Below are positions 10,270 to 21,800 of a stretch of DNA of 25,725 nt, piece by piece. Under the pieces are notes generated by a model, which saw only the letters and a program-made list of their open reading frames with translations, was not told where the DNA came from and did no database searches. The DNA comes from Isoetes engelmannii (taxonomy: Eukaryota; Streptophyta; Lycopodiopsida; Isoetales; Isoetaceae). The position numbers and the translations under genes are program-made. The stretch covers positions 1-25,725 of the forward strand of contig JAANSK020146678.1 of NCBI GenBank assembly GCA_011763485.2. The letters are read 5' to 3'. Within the stretch, counting starts at the first letter, position 1; each line of letters opens with the position of its first letter.

Positions 10270-10990
10270 AGGCTTTAAATTCTTCAGGCTTTCCATGATT
10301 CGCCTACGGTCAGACATTTTAGAGTAGCCAATACTCTTGAATTTATTAGTCGAGAGTATTGATAACCTAGGCTTTGCCATCTGTCATTCCTTTATTCGTT
10401 ACTACGATAACTAATGTCGAGAAAAAGCTCTATGATACCTTCCTCATGGTCTTCTTTAGCCACTGTCTGCTCCAAACGGACTTAGAAGAGTATTTTTGTG
10501 GATTTTATTTTGGAGCTACCACTCTTTACATCGTCATGAAGCTCTTATATTTCATGTTTGGTGACCTTGTCTGGCTTCTGCATGGGGACCTTCCTACCAC
10601 ACGTCCCTACAACAAGCTTCATTACCGTCACCTCGGACCTTACTAGATCATGGTTCAGATCATTGATGTTACATTTCGGTTCGAGCTCCCTAATTTTGTT
10701 TGTCTACATATCTAGTGTTTCATGTTTCATTATTGGAGCTGTACACACCTAGTCCCTTCCCAGATCGAGTTCCTCTGCCGCCTTCACTAGTTGGAATCGA
10801 TGATTAAATGGAGTTCGAGGTTTCTAAGATTTTGAATCCTAAATTTCTATGTCGGCAGTTCTATTACTTGTAGATTGGGAAGGATATTTTCCAACTAATC
10901 GAACCTAGGAGCCTGCAGAGAATCTGACTAATGAACCTGAGAAAATTTTGGAGTTTTATCGACGTCACCCAGATAAACCAAGTCCAAGTA
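10270..10990 (+). pseudogene. Chromovirus integrase tail and chromodomain remnant
   Basis: An integrase N-terminal HDSPT...HF-type start lies near 10290. The GPY/F module (GDLVWLL to HLGPY) is at 10558-10646. A chromodomain-like stretch is at about 10790-10990 (FEVSKILNPKF, and a later W-E-P-type segment), ending in the usual HPDKPSP-like tail. These features define the chromovirus branch. Fossil. Confidence 0.7.
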
Positions 10991-11120
10991 AGAAGTCGAA
11001 GCTTTTCTAACCTTCCAGTCATTAGGTTATATAGTGTCATACGTTCAAGTTGTTCTTTTAAGGTTCAATTAATCTCTATTTCATTTAAATTGAAGAGCTT
11101 TATAATATCATTCAAAACTT

Positions 11121-11145
11121 GAATTGAATTGAATTGAATTGAATT
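11121..11145 (+). repeat. (GAATT)5 microsatellite
   Basis: Five perfect GAATT units follow an imperfect CTTGAATT lead-in. It sits about 130 bases past the chromodomain remnant. Confidence 0.9.
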
Positions 11146-13082
11146 GATTCTTGTCATGCACGAACGAAATCCAGGATTAAAATCCCCTTGCCTCGAAAGA
11201 TCTTCAAGAGAAAAAACTTCATAACATACTGAGATATAGACATCCGCTTTGGATAGAACATTACACCGTGTTCAAGAACCTCAAAAATGTAAGATGCAAG
11301 AGCAAGCACTTGAGATGTCTACAAAAGCTGATATAGAGATGAAGTTGATGCAAACAAAGTAGCATACTGTCCTCTAATAATCATGAATAATGAAGCGTGT
11401 GGTGTTCATATTCTCTTGCTCCTATTTGCCAACACTTACAAACTCTACATTCCTTTAGCTCGTTATCCATCTACATGTTTCATGTACAAGTTAGTGTACA
11501 CTTGTTCACTATCCTAAAGCTTTTAGTCCCAGCAACTGGGAAGATGAACTTCACTTGACCATATGTCTAGATACTTGCTTTAATGTCCGTGATATTATTA
11601 ATGTGTTGGTAAATATTGGAAACTTACCATTATAGGCTTTAACTTCTAATTATATATCTAGTCCATGTATATAGTTGAATGCAAAGGGAAGAGGAAAGAC
11701 TTCATACATTTATTGTTATAATAAGGATTAGGATGAAAAACAAAAATAAAAAAACATGGCGCATTTTTGAAGCATATTTTTCCTAAGCTAACCACTCCAA
11801 CCCATACAGTGGCTGCTCCTACCTCTTTTAAGACTACTGGAAAAAGAAAAAAAAAATATGACAATGATTCCTAAGTGCAAACAATTGAAATCAAGTGCTT
11901 TCAAAATCTAATAAAATAGCACCATAAAGTTTCGAAGGCCTTTGATGTAATGATGATCTATGAGCTACTTGCCAAGAGGACTCCATGTCATTGTCACCTA
12001 CTTCTTTGGGCCCCATTTCATTTATTGCTACGTTTTTCATTAGCCAAAGCCTTTTCACTTCATGCTCAACTTCATACCACCCAGGTTTCTAGCCCACAAA
12101 AAGAAACCACAAAAAATTAGGGAACCAATTTGACTCAATGTCTTCCAACATGTTTATTATGCCAAAAATGTTGGTTTATCATCAAAATGGGACTTAGAAG
12201 ATATTTAATATTTGACCCACGGAAGCCAGAAAAAATGTCAAATATATTCACATTGCTAGATTTTACAAGACTATCTACCTTAAACAACATCGAGGACTTT
12301 TTGCACAGAATTCCATTCCAAGCAAGAGAAATAATGATGATAAAGTTGAAACCCAAAAACATGCCCTCCACCTCCACATATGTGAACTTCATTCTATCTT
12401 ACAATCTTAGCTTACACTATGAGTTTGAATCAAATTGAATCATCCAGTTGCATTTGCTATAGAATATGCCTAGACCCTAGATGAATTAACTCTTTCTAGC
12501 TTAGCTTGCTTGCTAGGCATCCTAATTGTACAAATGCATTTGCTATAGAACTGGTTAGATTTATCGTACATGAATTCTTGTTTTCCAGCTTAGTCAATTC
12601 GTTTGATTATTAAGTCTTTTAAAATTGTACATGTTTTTAGAAGATTATTATGACATAGCTTGCATTTAACTCTGAAATGTAATATACTACCAAACTTCTA
12701 AATGTTGTTCTGCATTTGGTGATACATGAGATAATGTTACGTATGTATACGATGATCTAACCTTGATATGTCTCATGTTTTGTACGTACAAGATATAACT
12801 TTGAGTATATATATGTACAACTTTGTACGTTTAGCTCCGAAAGAATAGGCCCGTCTTTCCTAATGTACATACACCTATATAGTTCTCTTATCTGGTACAC
12901 ACATGTATTATGCACGGGATTTTGCATATTTGTACATAGATTAGACAATACATCCTAAAGTTATGTTGTTTAAGCTATAGATTACAAGACGGATCTGAAA
13001 TGAACAACTTATAAATAAGTAGTTTTTGTCATATACGATGTCATAACTTTGTTAAGCTGAGAAGAAGGTGAGAGAGGCTCTA
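11146..13082. other. Gene-free AT-rich spacer
   Basis: No gene is supported. At 12130-12438 long open frames occur on both strands at once (102 and 85 codons), with no domain and no homology I recognise. A 16-base direct repeat, TGCATTTGCTATAGAA, is found at 12449-12464 and 12535-12550. The interval 12730-12900 is TA-rich with several GTAC motifs. The 3' end of the chromovirus may extend into the first few hundred bases, but no LTR could be identified. Confidence 0.35.
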
Positions 13083-13220
13083 AGAGTACTAGGCCCAGAG
13101 TCTAGACTGCTATTCACGAATTTGAGAACTGGTAGTAGCTCTAGAGTCGACTGTATGTGTATAAACTTTCCTTTTTATTTTTAAATACAATACAGATCCT
13201 TCTTGCCTTCCAAAAAAAAA
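13083..13220 (+). mobile_element. LINE 3' end with poly(A) tail
   Basis: On the plus strand the stretch ends AATACAGATCCTTCTTGCCTTCC followed by nine A. This is the 3' end and tail typical of plant L1-type LINEs. The same sequence occurs in the opposite orientation at the right edge of the window (25641-25725), with shared GACTGTATGTGTATAAA-like and CAGATC...TTGCCTTC blocks. Only the end of the element is present. Its tail stops 20 bases from the stop codon of the neighbouring iron-transporter gene. Confidence 0.55.
13174..13179 (-). promoter_or_regulatory. Candidate polyadenylation signal of the VIT gene
   Basis: AATAAA on the minus strand, 62 bases after the stop codon at 13241. It lies within the antisense copy of the LINE tail, so the transporter's mRNA end may be supplied by transposon sequence. 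Confidence 0.35.
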
Positions 13221-13240
13221 GAACTTTACCGTTAGCACCA

Positions 13241-14053
13241 TTAAGCCGACACATGGGTATGAGAGATGAGGCTAACAACATAGAGCACAACATAGGTGGC
13301 AGCCATGGCAATACAACCTCCAAGGGTAACCCTGAACCCACCCTTGAATATAGAAGCACCCCCAAGAAAAGCACCAAGAGCACCAAAGGCAGCGAGGCCG
13401 ACACAGGATGAAATAACAGTGGACATAACTCGCAACCGAAAGGATTTAACGAAAGCACCGCCAAGGAGGGGGATTAGGCCGCCAGCAGAAAAGGCGGCGG
13501 CCGAGATGCAAGATGCTTGGAAAGGGTTGGCAAGGTCGTCAAGGTCAATACCAAGCTCATCGCGGGCATGAACTTTGATGACATCACCACGCGAGAGTTC
13601 TTCGGCGACCTGGCAGGCGAGGTCAAAGCTGAGACCGCGGCCAACATAGATGAGGGTGAGTTCGTGGAGCTCTCCAACGGGGTCAGCCCGGTGCTCAGCA
13701 GCCTCCTTTCTAAGGTCAGCAAGCTCAGTATCTCGTTGGGAAAAAACGGACACGAATTCGCCAATGGCCATACTACACGCGCCGCCGACGAGGCCAGCGA
13801 TGCCGGAATAGATGGCCGTTTTTTGGTCGCCTTTTACGGCGGAAACCCCCAGAATTAGCGAGGCGATTGAAACGAGGCCATCATTGGCGCCCAAAACCAA
13901 AGCTCGGAGCCATGGAGATCTCTGAGAGTAATGCGATTGGCTGCAGCCCGTTTCTTCCGGTCCGAGGCCTAACAAAGGCAACGGAGACGACCCACTTGGA
14001 AATTCTTGCGGTGTGCTTGCTCCAGACCCTTCTTCCATTTTCGCTAGCTCCAT
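13241..14053 (-). CDS. VIT/CCC1-family vacuolar iron transporter-like protein
   Basis: Intronless 270-residue protein of the Ccc1/VIT1 family, which moves Fe2+ or Mn2+ out of the cytosol, in plants usually into the vacuole. Hydrophobic segments lie near residues 51-73, 80-104, 171-192, 200-223 and 232-254, the usual five. The ion-path residues of the family are recognisable: Asp in GANDGLVS (58), and Met and Glu in CSMAIGEF (95, 99). The loop between helices 2 and 3 (about 105-168) carries several Glu and the string IYVGRGL...ARDELGI. This is the arrangement in bacterial members; nodulin-21-like plant proteins lack this loop and plant VIT1 has a longer one. The N-terminal 45 residues are Ser/Gly/Pro-rich. 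The ATG at 14053 is used because the TATA box places transcription start near 14071. The gene is visibly more GC-rich than its surroundings. Confidence 0.92.
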   Translation of the reverse strand: MELAKMEEGSGASTPQEFPSGSSPLPLLGLGPEETGCSQSHYSQRSPWLRALVLGANDGLVSIASLILGVSAVKGDQKTAIYSGIAGLVGGACSMAIGEFVSVFSQRDTELADLRKEAAEHRADPVGELHELTLIYVGRGLSFDLACQVAEELSRGDVIKVHARDELGIDLDDLANPFQASCISAAAFSAGGLIPLLGGAFVKSFRLRVMSTVISSCVGLAAFGALGAFLGGASIFKGGFRVTLGGCIAMAATYVVLYVVSLISHTHVSA

Positions 14054-14094
14054 AGCCGGACCTTTCTGCTGCCGGAATTTCCATGGCCTCCATG

Positions 14095-14162
14095 TTTTAT
14101 ACCAACAGAATGGCGGTAAGAGCCTAAAGCTCTAGTGGCGGTAAGTTTATCTTTCCAATTGG
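14095..14162 (-). promoter_or_regulatory. VIT gene promoter (TATA, CCAAT, paired 10-mers)
   Basis: On the minus strand a TATAAAA box occupies 14101-14095, about 48 bases before the start codon, and a CCAATTGG box lies at 14155-14162, some 55 bases further up. Between them, CTTACCGCCA occurs twice (14111-14120 and 14136-14145), flanking a small inverted repeat (14119-14133). Two out-of-frame ATGs (14093, 14084) fall upstream of the expected transcription start and so should not be in the mRNA. Confidence 0.6.
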
Positions 14163-15832
14163 TTCGCCGGCTTCAAATGGTTTTCGCTCTCAGCATTCAT
14201 CATCTTCCTTAACCATTTTCTGCTACATCCAAACATGATGTCACAAATATCTCAGTCGTATGCAATACAACAAACAGTAAATGTTTTTACCTTCAACAAG
14301 ACTAAACTAGCTATTCGTCATTGATACCCAATACCCCACAGTTCCAAATATGCTGGTTATCATAAGCTATTCGTTGCTTTGCCCAGATAAAAGTCAAATG
14401 TTGGACTCAGGCATTGGATTCAGGATAAGGGATAATGCTTAAGTATAAGAACATTCATTCAGTTGCATTAATCTCGAAAGCGTAGCATTCTAAATACATG
14501 TAGATGATTAAGTGAAGATAAGTCAGCTAAAATAAAGCTACTGCTAATGAGCTAACTTAATCTACTCAGAATAACCAGGCGATTTTTTATTTTTAGGATA
14601 GTTGGTTTCGATAGCTTATCATGCGATTCCCTTCCAAAATGCTCAGCAACAAAACCTTGACACCAATATACGTCTTTTTTGTAATTACACCAAATATGCA
14701 TAACTCTTGTGCTATGAGTCTTATAATCTCAGAATTTCCCCACCAAAACATGTTCACAAGTGCTCTAAACTAATATGGTAGCAGTGATGCTGTGCAAATT
14801 GCGGTAAACCATTTGCTGAGATCCTAGGCTTAAGAATGTTCCAAATTACTTACACAAAAATATGGTGTTAAGTGCTTAAAATTAATATGCTAGAAATGAT
14901 GCAGAAGTTTTGTGCAAAATGCTGTAAACCATCTGCAGGTTGTACTTTTGCACTCTAGAGCCTATGTACAACCCCTATTAAGTCAAAAGCATAATTCGTA
15001 TTGGGCCGGGTTTTTGCACCAGCCTGGCATTTAACCATAAGATCATTAGAAATTCTGTAGCTTCTATACAAGTTATGTACTCTTTATATCCAATAAACTT
15101 TGTTGGCATGTGATACTGCATAAATATCATTTTGCCTAAATTATGTTCCAAATGTAGGGCGGATAAAGTTACACCTCATAATATGTGCTGTAATCTGCAG
15201 TAATTTAAGGCAAATAAAATTTACAATAAACACTACTAGCATATGTTACTGACCGCATCAATGTGAACTCTAAACTCACAAATACAACAAGGACAAGAAA
15301 AGCTTTGATAAAAAGCCCTGTGTGTCAGGATCATTACACCCCCCGTATCAAGATTAGTTGTATTCATATGTCTTGTAGGTTCACATCCTTGCCATATCAT
15401 GACAGGTCAGTGTTGTATGCTAATATGGGACGTCAAATCCAACACGTGTCACAATACTTTTTGTTATCAGCAAGTTAATTTGACATGCTGATTCACTACA
15501 AACAGTGCTATGTGGCCTCTTACACGGGATTCAGCAGTGCAAAGAAAGGAGCACATAAGAGAAAGCTATCTCAGCATTTCACATGTGATTGCCAACACAT
15601 CTACAAAAGGTGCACACCTGCACTAGCCAGTATTATCTCCTCTTCACAACTCCCTCGCATCCTAAGACTATGATAACTCCATTAATACGGAACCACAATT
15701 GTTCTGTCTGAAAAAAAACACATCCAAGAGTCAGTAAATGTGATAGCATGTGATGTTATTTAGGACTAAGTACGTACCTAAAGGAAAAGAAACATTGTGC
15801 ATAATGTCCCAAATCATGGTAGTGCTAGTATG
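14163..15832. other. Spacer between the VIT and AAA+ genes
   Basis: This probably holds the distal promoter of the transporter gene and the 3' untranslated region of the ATPase gene. Weakly similar passages around 14760-14940 share GTGCAAA and GTAAACCATTTGC / GTAAACCATCTGC, suggesting a degenerate local duplication of about 115 bases. No coding frame or RNA gene is supported. Confidence 0.35.
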
Positions 15833-18800
15833 TCAGATGAAAGCCCGTAGCATTAACTCGTGCATCTCATCCCGCAAATGAATCCGTTCATACTCAGCTG
15901 CCTCAACAAGATCCTTCTGTTTTATCGTAGATGCATCTCCAGTTCGAAGCGCTGCCTGTAATGTATGACCATCTTTTTCAAAGGGCATCTTTGAATTTTA
16001 CAGAGAAATCTTCTCATAATGCATTTTTGAACTTCCCAAGTATTTTCTCCTTGAGTGAAGATACCTCTCATTCTTAACCGAAAGTCTAATTACTGCTTTT
16101 ATAACTTTATCAGCGTGTAGATTTTTGACAGGCTCCTAATCCTTCTTTCCACTTTACTGCAGCTATGCGTCTAATCCATATCTGACTAGAGTAATGCTGC
16201 ATCTAATCCATATCTGACTAGAGAGAGGCTAAACAGGACAAAGAGAATGTGTCACTCCAAAATAGATCATAGAGAGTCAGATGAGCCATGTATGAATCCT
16301 TTTTATCTACAGTCCATATCCTGAGCGCCAGCTAAAGAAAAAGATCCAGTAGAAAAAAATTCATGTAAACCTACTGCATGATACCATTAGATTAGCTAAT
16401 GCTCTATTTACTATTTTAATTTTTTAGAATTAATTTGTAAATTGAGATCCTTCTAGCGATGTATGTATATACTCTTTGGGTTTTTTATGAACAAAATATA
16501 ATCCATCTTTTCCACTGAAAATACTTGAAACATCTCCCACAACTCTATTAAATATCTATCATAATCATGTGACCAAAGCTACCATATAAATGGCAATTAT
16601 CAACATAAAAATTATGTAGAATATGATTCATTAACTTTGAGTATGCATTAAAAGGCACATTACTGCTCTAGACAAAGTTGACAGATTTCTGTAGATATAA
16701 ACTTTAAACACCATACCATTGCAGCAGCTCGGACAGTCGCGCTGCTAATGGCTCCACTATTAAAGTCAAAGCGCCGAGCCAGTTCCTCAAAGTCCACATC
16801 TGAAGCAAGAGGTGTCTGAATTCCTCGACAGGAAAGAGGGCAAATCATGAGCACAAAAAATCTTTATACAGATTCACAAACGATTTCATGAGTGTAACCT
16901 TAGTAGGTATCATTTTCTTCCACATTGATGCTCGCACTGATTGATCGGGCATTTTAAACTCAACAACAAATTTGAGTCTTCGTACCAGTTCTCGGTCAAG
17001 CCTGACAATGGTACTTCCCTGCAGAAAAATGAATGATATTACACACTGTATGCAGATAATCATGAACTAGAGAATATAGAAACGACCTCAGCAACATTTG
17101 CCACAAGAATACAAATGCCAGGAAACCGTTGTAGCTCATGTAACAGGAGCCCTATAGCCACATGTGACCACGCAGATACACTAGTTAAATTGCCAGCCCC
17201 TAGCTCGTCTTCACTTCCAATCACCTGAAACAAAGAAGACAATTTGTTCCATTCAGATTAATTCAGGAATAAAGGTTATGTATAAAAGATCGATGTTGCT
17301 TAATGGCCCCATGTGGCAAAACAAAGACAAAATTAGCTAACAGCCAGTTATCCATTTAATTGAATAGTTCTCTGCAGACTTTGATACCTGAAAATCTTCC
17401 AACACTAGCACTGCATCCATCAGCCTGGCATCCTTGAAAGCAGTATTGATATTCGAGCTTGTTTTGGAGCTGCTCTCACGAGATAACAACTGGCCACAAT
17501 TTACCACCTATAACACATTACCGTCTCAGTACAAGAACGAATTGAACTTAAGAACATTGAGCTTTATACCTTTAGTGGACGGCCCAGTTCATAACCTAAC
17601 GCCTACAGCAAAACAGGTCAGCACCACCGCTTGAGAGTAGTAGCTTGAATGGCATATCTTACAAAGCATACCTCTGCAGCAGCAGACTTTCCAGTTCCAT
17701 GGGGCCCCCAAAACAAGCAGGCAGTGCCCAAACGCTCCTGTTGAAAACCCCATTGACCCAACAAAACAGACCTAGCTTTTTCAAATTTGAGGACAGCATC
17801 AAGCCGTTCACGCATGGCACTGCTAAGGACAAGTTCATCCATTCCAGCTTTTGGTATAACTCTATGGGTGAACGTTTTCATCTGCAATGCCAAAACCCAA
17901 AATCAAATGTTGTGGGTCTATAAGATGAACAACCAATGCCACAATCTCGACATGAATTACGACACAGAACTTATTTGCACTGGCTGCTTAATCCAAAGTT
18001 GATAAAGAGCTATACCTGTAAGCTACCACGCATCTGTAATCGACAACCTTCCACGATATCTGCCTCTGTGATTAATGGTTTCTTATTGTCACGTGAGATT
18101 GCTGATAGAAGAGCACTTACAAGTGCATTTTTTATATATCCTCCTGTCAGCTCATACCTTCAATTCAACATTGGCCCATTAAAACCAGTACATAACAACA
18201 GTGAGGAAAAAGATATTAATCTACAAAACATAAAATTACCGCAAAGCGATCTTCTCCCATTCTATCTCCACTACAACGGGCAACTTTTCTGCAGATATCT
18301 TCCAGATTGCCTGCCGTTGTCTATGGTCTGGTGAATGGAAATCACTCACACATCTGTAGCAAGAGGAACCTCAATAAATTATCGTACAATATACCCAACA
18401 AAAACAATCCAGATAATACGTACGTGATGCGGCGATGCATCGCCTCATCTAAATCTTGAGGACGATTTGTGGCCAGCATAATAATACCCTCATGTCTCTC
18501 CATCTCCGTCAACAAAGTATTTAAGGTTTTATCGCCTCCACGTTCCCTCTGTATATGTGGAACTAATTTAGACGGCGCTCCTTAGAAATATACCATAATG
18601 TAACACAGTAACCTGTGCAAATATTGCTTCGCATTCATCAAAAAATATAATAGCATCGTTCATTTCCGCATCTCGGAACAATCCGCGTATATCAGCTGAA
18701 TCATCCTCGCGCCCAAATCCAGAAGAACCAGAATATAACAAATGGAAGTCGACTGAGAGCACCCGTTTGCCTGAACAGAGAAGGGATATTTATGACCTTG

Positions 18801-21800
18801 GCCAAATGGCTTTTTCACAGATGAAGTAATTACCAAGGTGATGAGCAAGAGCATTCACTGTCATCGTTTTGCCAGTGCCTGAAGGTCCACAGAGTAGTAT
18901 AACAAGACCAGAAGCAGAACTTAGCACGTCCTCAAGACCTTCAGATTTCTTATATTCTCTAAATTTCCCAAAGTTGTCAACAGTCCTCAACAAAACATTT
19001 TTCTGTTCCTCAGGAAGCACTACCTGCTCCATGCTGACCTGTAAATTAAAGGAAGAAGCTTGATCATGAGCACAAATTCATACCCAAATGCAAACCAATG
19101 AAGAGCAAAAACTCGTTGCTTTTACCTTTGGCTGATATAAATAACTTCCCTCCACGAGTTCATTCATCTCGGTGTCAAGACCAACAATCCAATCCAGCAT
19201 GCGACGATCCAATTCAACCTGCTGATCCATCAAATCTCCCTTGCCTCGGGTATATACAGAAGTCCGCATCTTGATCAATCCTCTTGAGACAAGCTTGCTT
19301 GACTTGTAGAAGTATGTTCTAGCAAGCACCTGCATAATTATACAACTGAAATAAGACATATGGAACAAATTGTGATTCATGACACATCAATTTGCCATCA
19401 TATATACCTAAGAGCACATGCCAAAGTGGGTGCCAGAAGGAATCAATTATTTAGTATCTAACTACTTGCTTTGAGTCAAAACAAGGAAGATACCACACTT
19501 CAATTTTACTTGCATACTTCTGCATGAAGTTAGATAGAGGGAGATGAAATTTGCCTCCATAATGAGCCTGCCAAACGGCACATACCTATGTGTTACTAGA
19601 ACCTGAAGTAGGGAACCAATGCAAATGAATCTAACCATTTTCCTCATCGATAAACTACAGCTGGGTTGAGGACACATTGAATTCCTGATGCTACACATGT
19701 TCACAAAGGTCTACACTTAAATTCATTTAACAAGTGCAATTCATTAATTATTGTAACCTATCTAAACTGATGAGATGAACAAACTTAGTTGGGCCCTTCC
19801 CTGACCGCTTCCCTGGACTCAAACTGGAGACCCCACTCATGGCACCTGGCAACAACAAACTGGCAACAACAAACCAAGTGATGTATTGCTCCTGTACATG
19901 CTGTATACAAAAATGAACCCTCTATATGCTTTGTGTTCAGGCCCGTACAACAGATTACGTATTGACTTCCCCATGGGCTCAAACATTTACTATACACTTC
20001 ACTTTGAAAGTTTTTCAACAAAGAAATATGTTTTCAGCAGGCTTTATGACCATGGTTGCATGATGAGCAACGCAATATACCATTATAAACTTTACAATAC
20101 CATTACTCGTTATGATACATGTTCCATCTTCAAAATAAAATTCGCAGCATCAGGGGAATTCATAGTAAAAAAGATTCTTATATTACAGGAAATTCATGAA
20201 AAGGAAGACCAATGAAGATTCTTATTACGGGGAATTCATGAAAATGAAGATGGGAAAGAAGATTCTTATATTACGGCTCTAAATCACCTATATTTACCAA
20301 TATTTTTACATTATGCTGATACCGGTTTTTCATAACTAAAGTGGGATTTAGAACGCACTCTTCCTTTCCTTTTTTTTTTTTCTTTTTTGTAATCCTACAC
20401 GTTAGATGATAAATTTTTACACCTGCTGGCCGCTTCTTTGTGTCTGATTCACATCACCAAAAAGTAAACTTATCCTATTCAGAGTATTCTGAAATTTCTA
20501 GTTTCTTAATTACTTCTATAGGTACAGAGCTTGAGAGATTTGTCATTTGCTGTATTCTTGTAATTCTGAACTACTTGTATCTGACGATCAAATTGCTGTA
20601 CAAGGGTATTTATAGGTATGCTTTAGATAGCTAAATTAGAGTGAAATTTACATAGCTCTAGTTGAGTTGTGCATTTCTAGTAGGCCACGGTGTAGAGCTG
20701 AATATGCATACCTGCTCTTTGAAGGAGTTGAAGTATACAGTTAAAATATCCTGCACCTGGAACAAGAAAATATGTATGAGATATGGTAAGGAAAGGTTCT
20801 AAAAAGACTTCTACTTACTGACCAACATTGTCACAAGTATGAAGAAAAAAGATAAGACAAAATGAAGGCTAAGTCTCTCCCTATGGTATTTACCAATAAA
20901 AATGCATCCTACTTTGCATTGACACATAACGTGTGTGTTTCCTTACATTGAACTTGAATGCTTCAGGTTGGCTGCTTATGACTATCTAATTGTCAAAGCA
21001 GAGATGAAGTAGTGCAACTGCTGAATTTATTAAGCTAAATGAAATTAGCACAGGATCCAGAGCTCATTATTGGTAAGAAAAAAGAAGAGAAGGATATTTG
21101 GATGTAGGCATTGTCCACCTAACAAGGAGATTAACGACAAGGCTAAGTATGCATGCTAAATGGAACTGCAAAAGCTTTTCCGGCAAGAAAGTAGATGATA
21201 CAAGATCAAATTCTTGATTTTCCAATCAAATTTCTATCAGTATATCATGAGCATAAAAACTGAAAATGCTTCAAAAGATTAAGAAACCTAACAGAGAAGA
21301 AGCTGCATTGGGAGCACAAAATTTCATCCTAGTTCCAGGTTTAGAAACCAAAAAAGGGAACTCAAAATCTTTAATGTAAGTTCCCGCTAGTTATATGGAC
21401 TTAGCTGGATCTTGCTTCACTAGCACACAGCGATGTGCTTAACCAGCAGCAGAGGGGCCTATAAATTACCTCCCTGGGAGCACAAAGCAAAGTGTAATCT
21501 GGGGATAATACAACGGATTGAAAGTATGCAACGATTTTCTCAGGAACTAGATACATCAATTGGACTTAATATCCTTAGGAGTAAACTATGTACCTGAACA
21601 TGATCGGTACTGCGACGAAAGCCACTCTCCCCATTCTCACCTTCAAATATGCTCTTTACAACAGGTGAAATAGATACTCCTGCACAATGGTAATGGTTCT
21701 AGTTTAAATGATAAGTCAGAAATGAATGCTCCCCTATAAGATAGTTATGACCTGTCAACATCAAGACGACTCCTTTCTCAAACTCGTCCAGGCCGAGTTT

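Larger units (their letters stand above)
6420..10990 (+). mobile_element. Decayed Ty3/Gypsy chromovirus
   Basis: Fossil LTR retrotransposon in the order gag, protease, reverse transcriptase, RNase H, integrase tail, chromodomain, all on the plus strand. The GPY/F module and chromodomain at the 3' end place it among chromoviruses. It is broken by well over ten interruptions across its frames and no part can be active. Matching LTRs could not be recognised on both sides, so its age cannot be read from LTR divergence. The amount of decay and the roughly 15% divergence of its internal duplication suggest an old insertion. Confidence 0.8.

Noticed and set aside
12130-12438. Overlapping open frames on both strands (102 and 85 codons)
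   Set aside because: No start context, no domain and no codon signal; chance frames in AT-rich DNA.
13157-13858. Open frames of 84-113 codons on the plus strand across the transporter gene, and shifted minus-strand frames
   Set aside because: They are shadows of the GC-rich coding sequence on the minus strand; none has a domain and the VIT frame explains the region.
13881-14093. 70-codon minus-strand frame starting upstream of the transporter ATG
   Set aside because: It starts above the transcription start predicted from the TATA box, is out of frame with the transporter, and has no recognisable sequence.
17936-18334. 132-codon plus-strand frame
   Set aside because: It lies across exons 15 and 16 of the minus-strand ATPase gene and their intron; a shadow frame.
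19800-19830. tRNA box B-like string (AGTTTGAGTCC, minus strand) in intron 10
   Set aside because: Two mismatches to the consensus and no box A at the right distance, so not called as a SINE.
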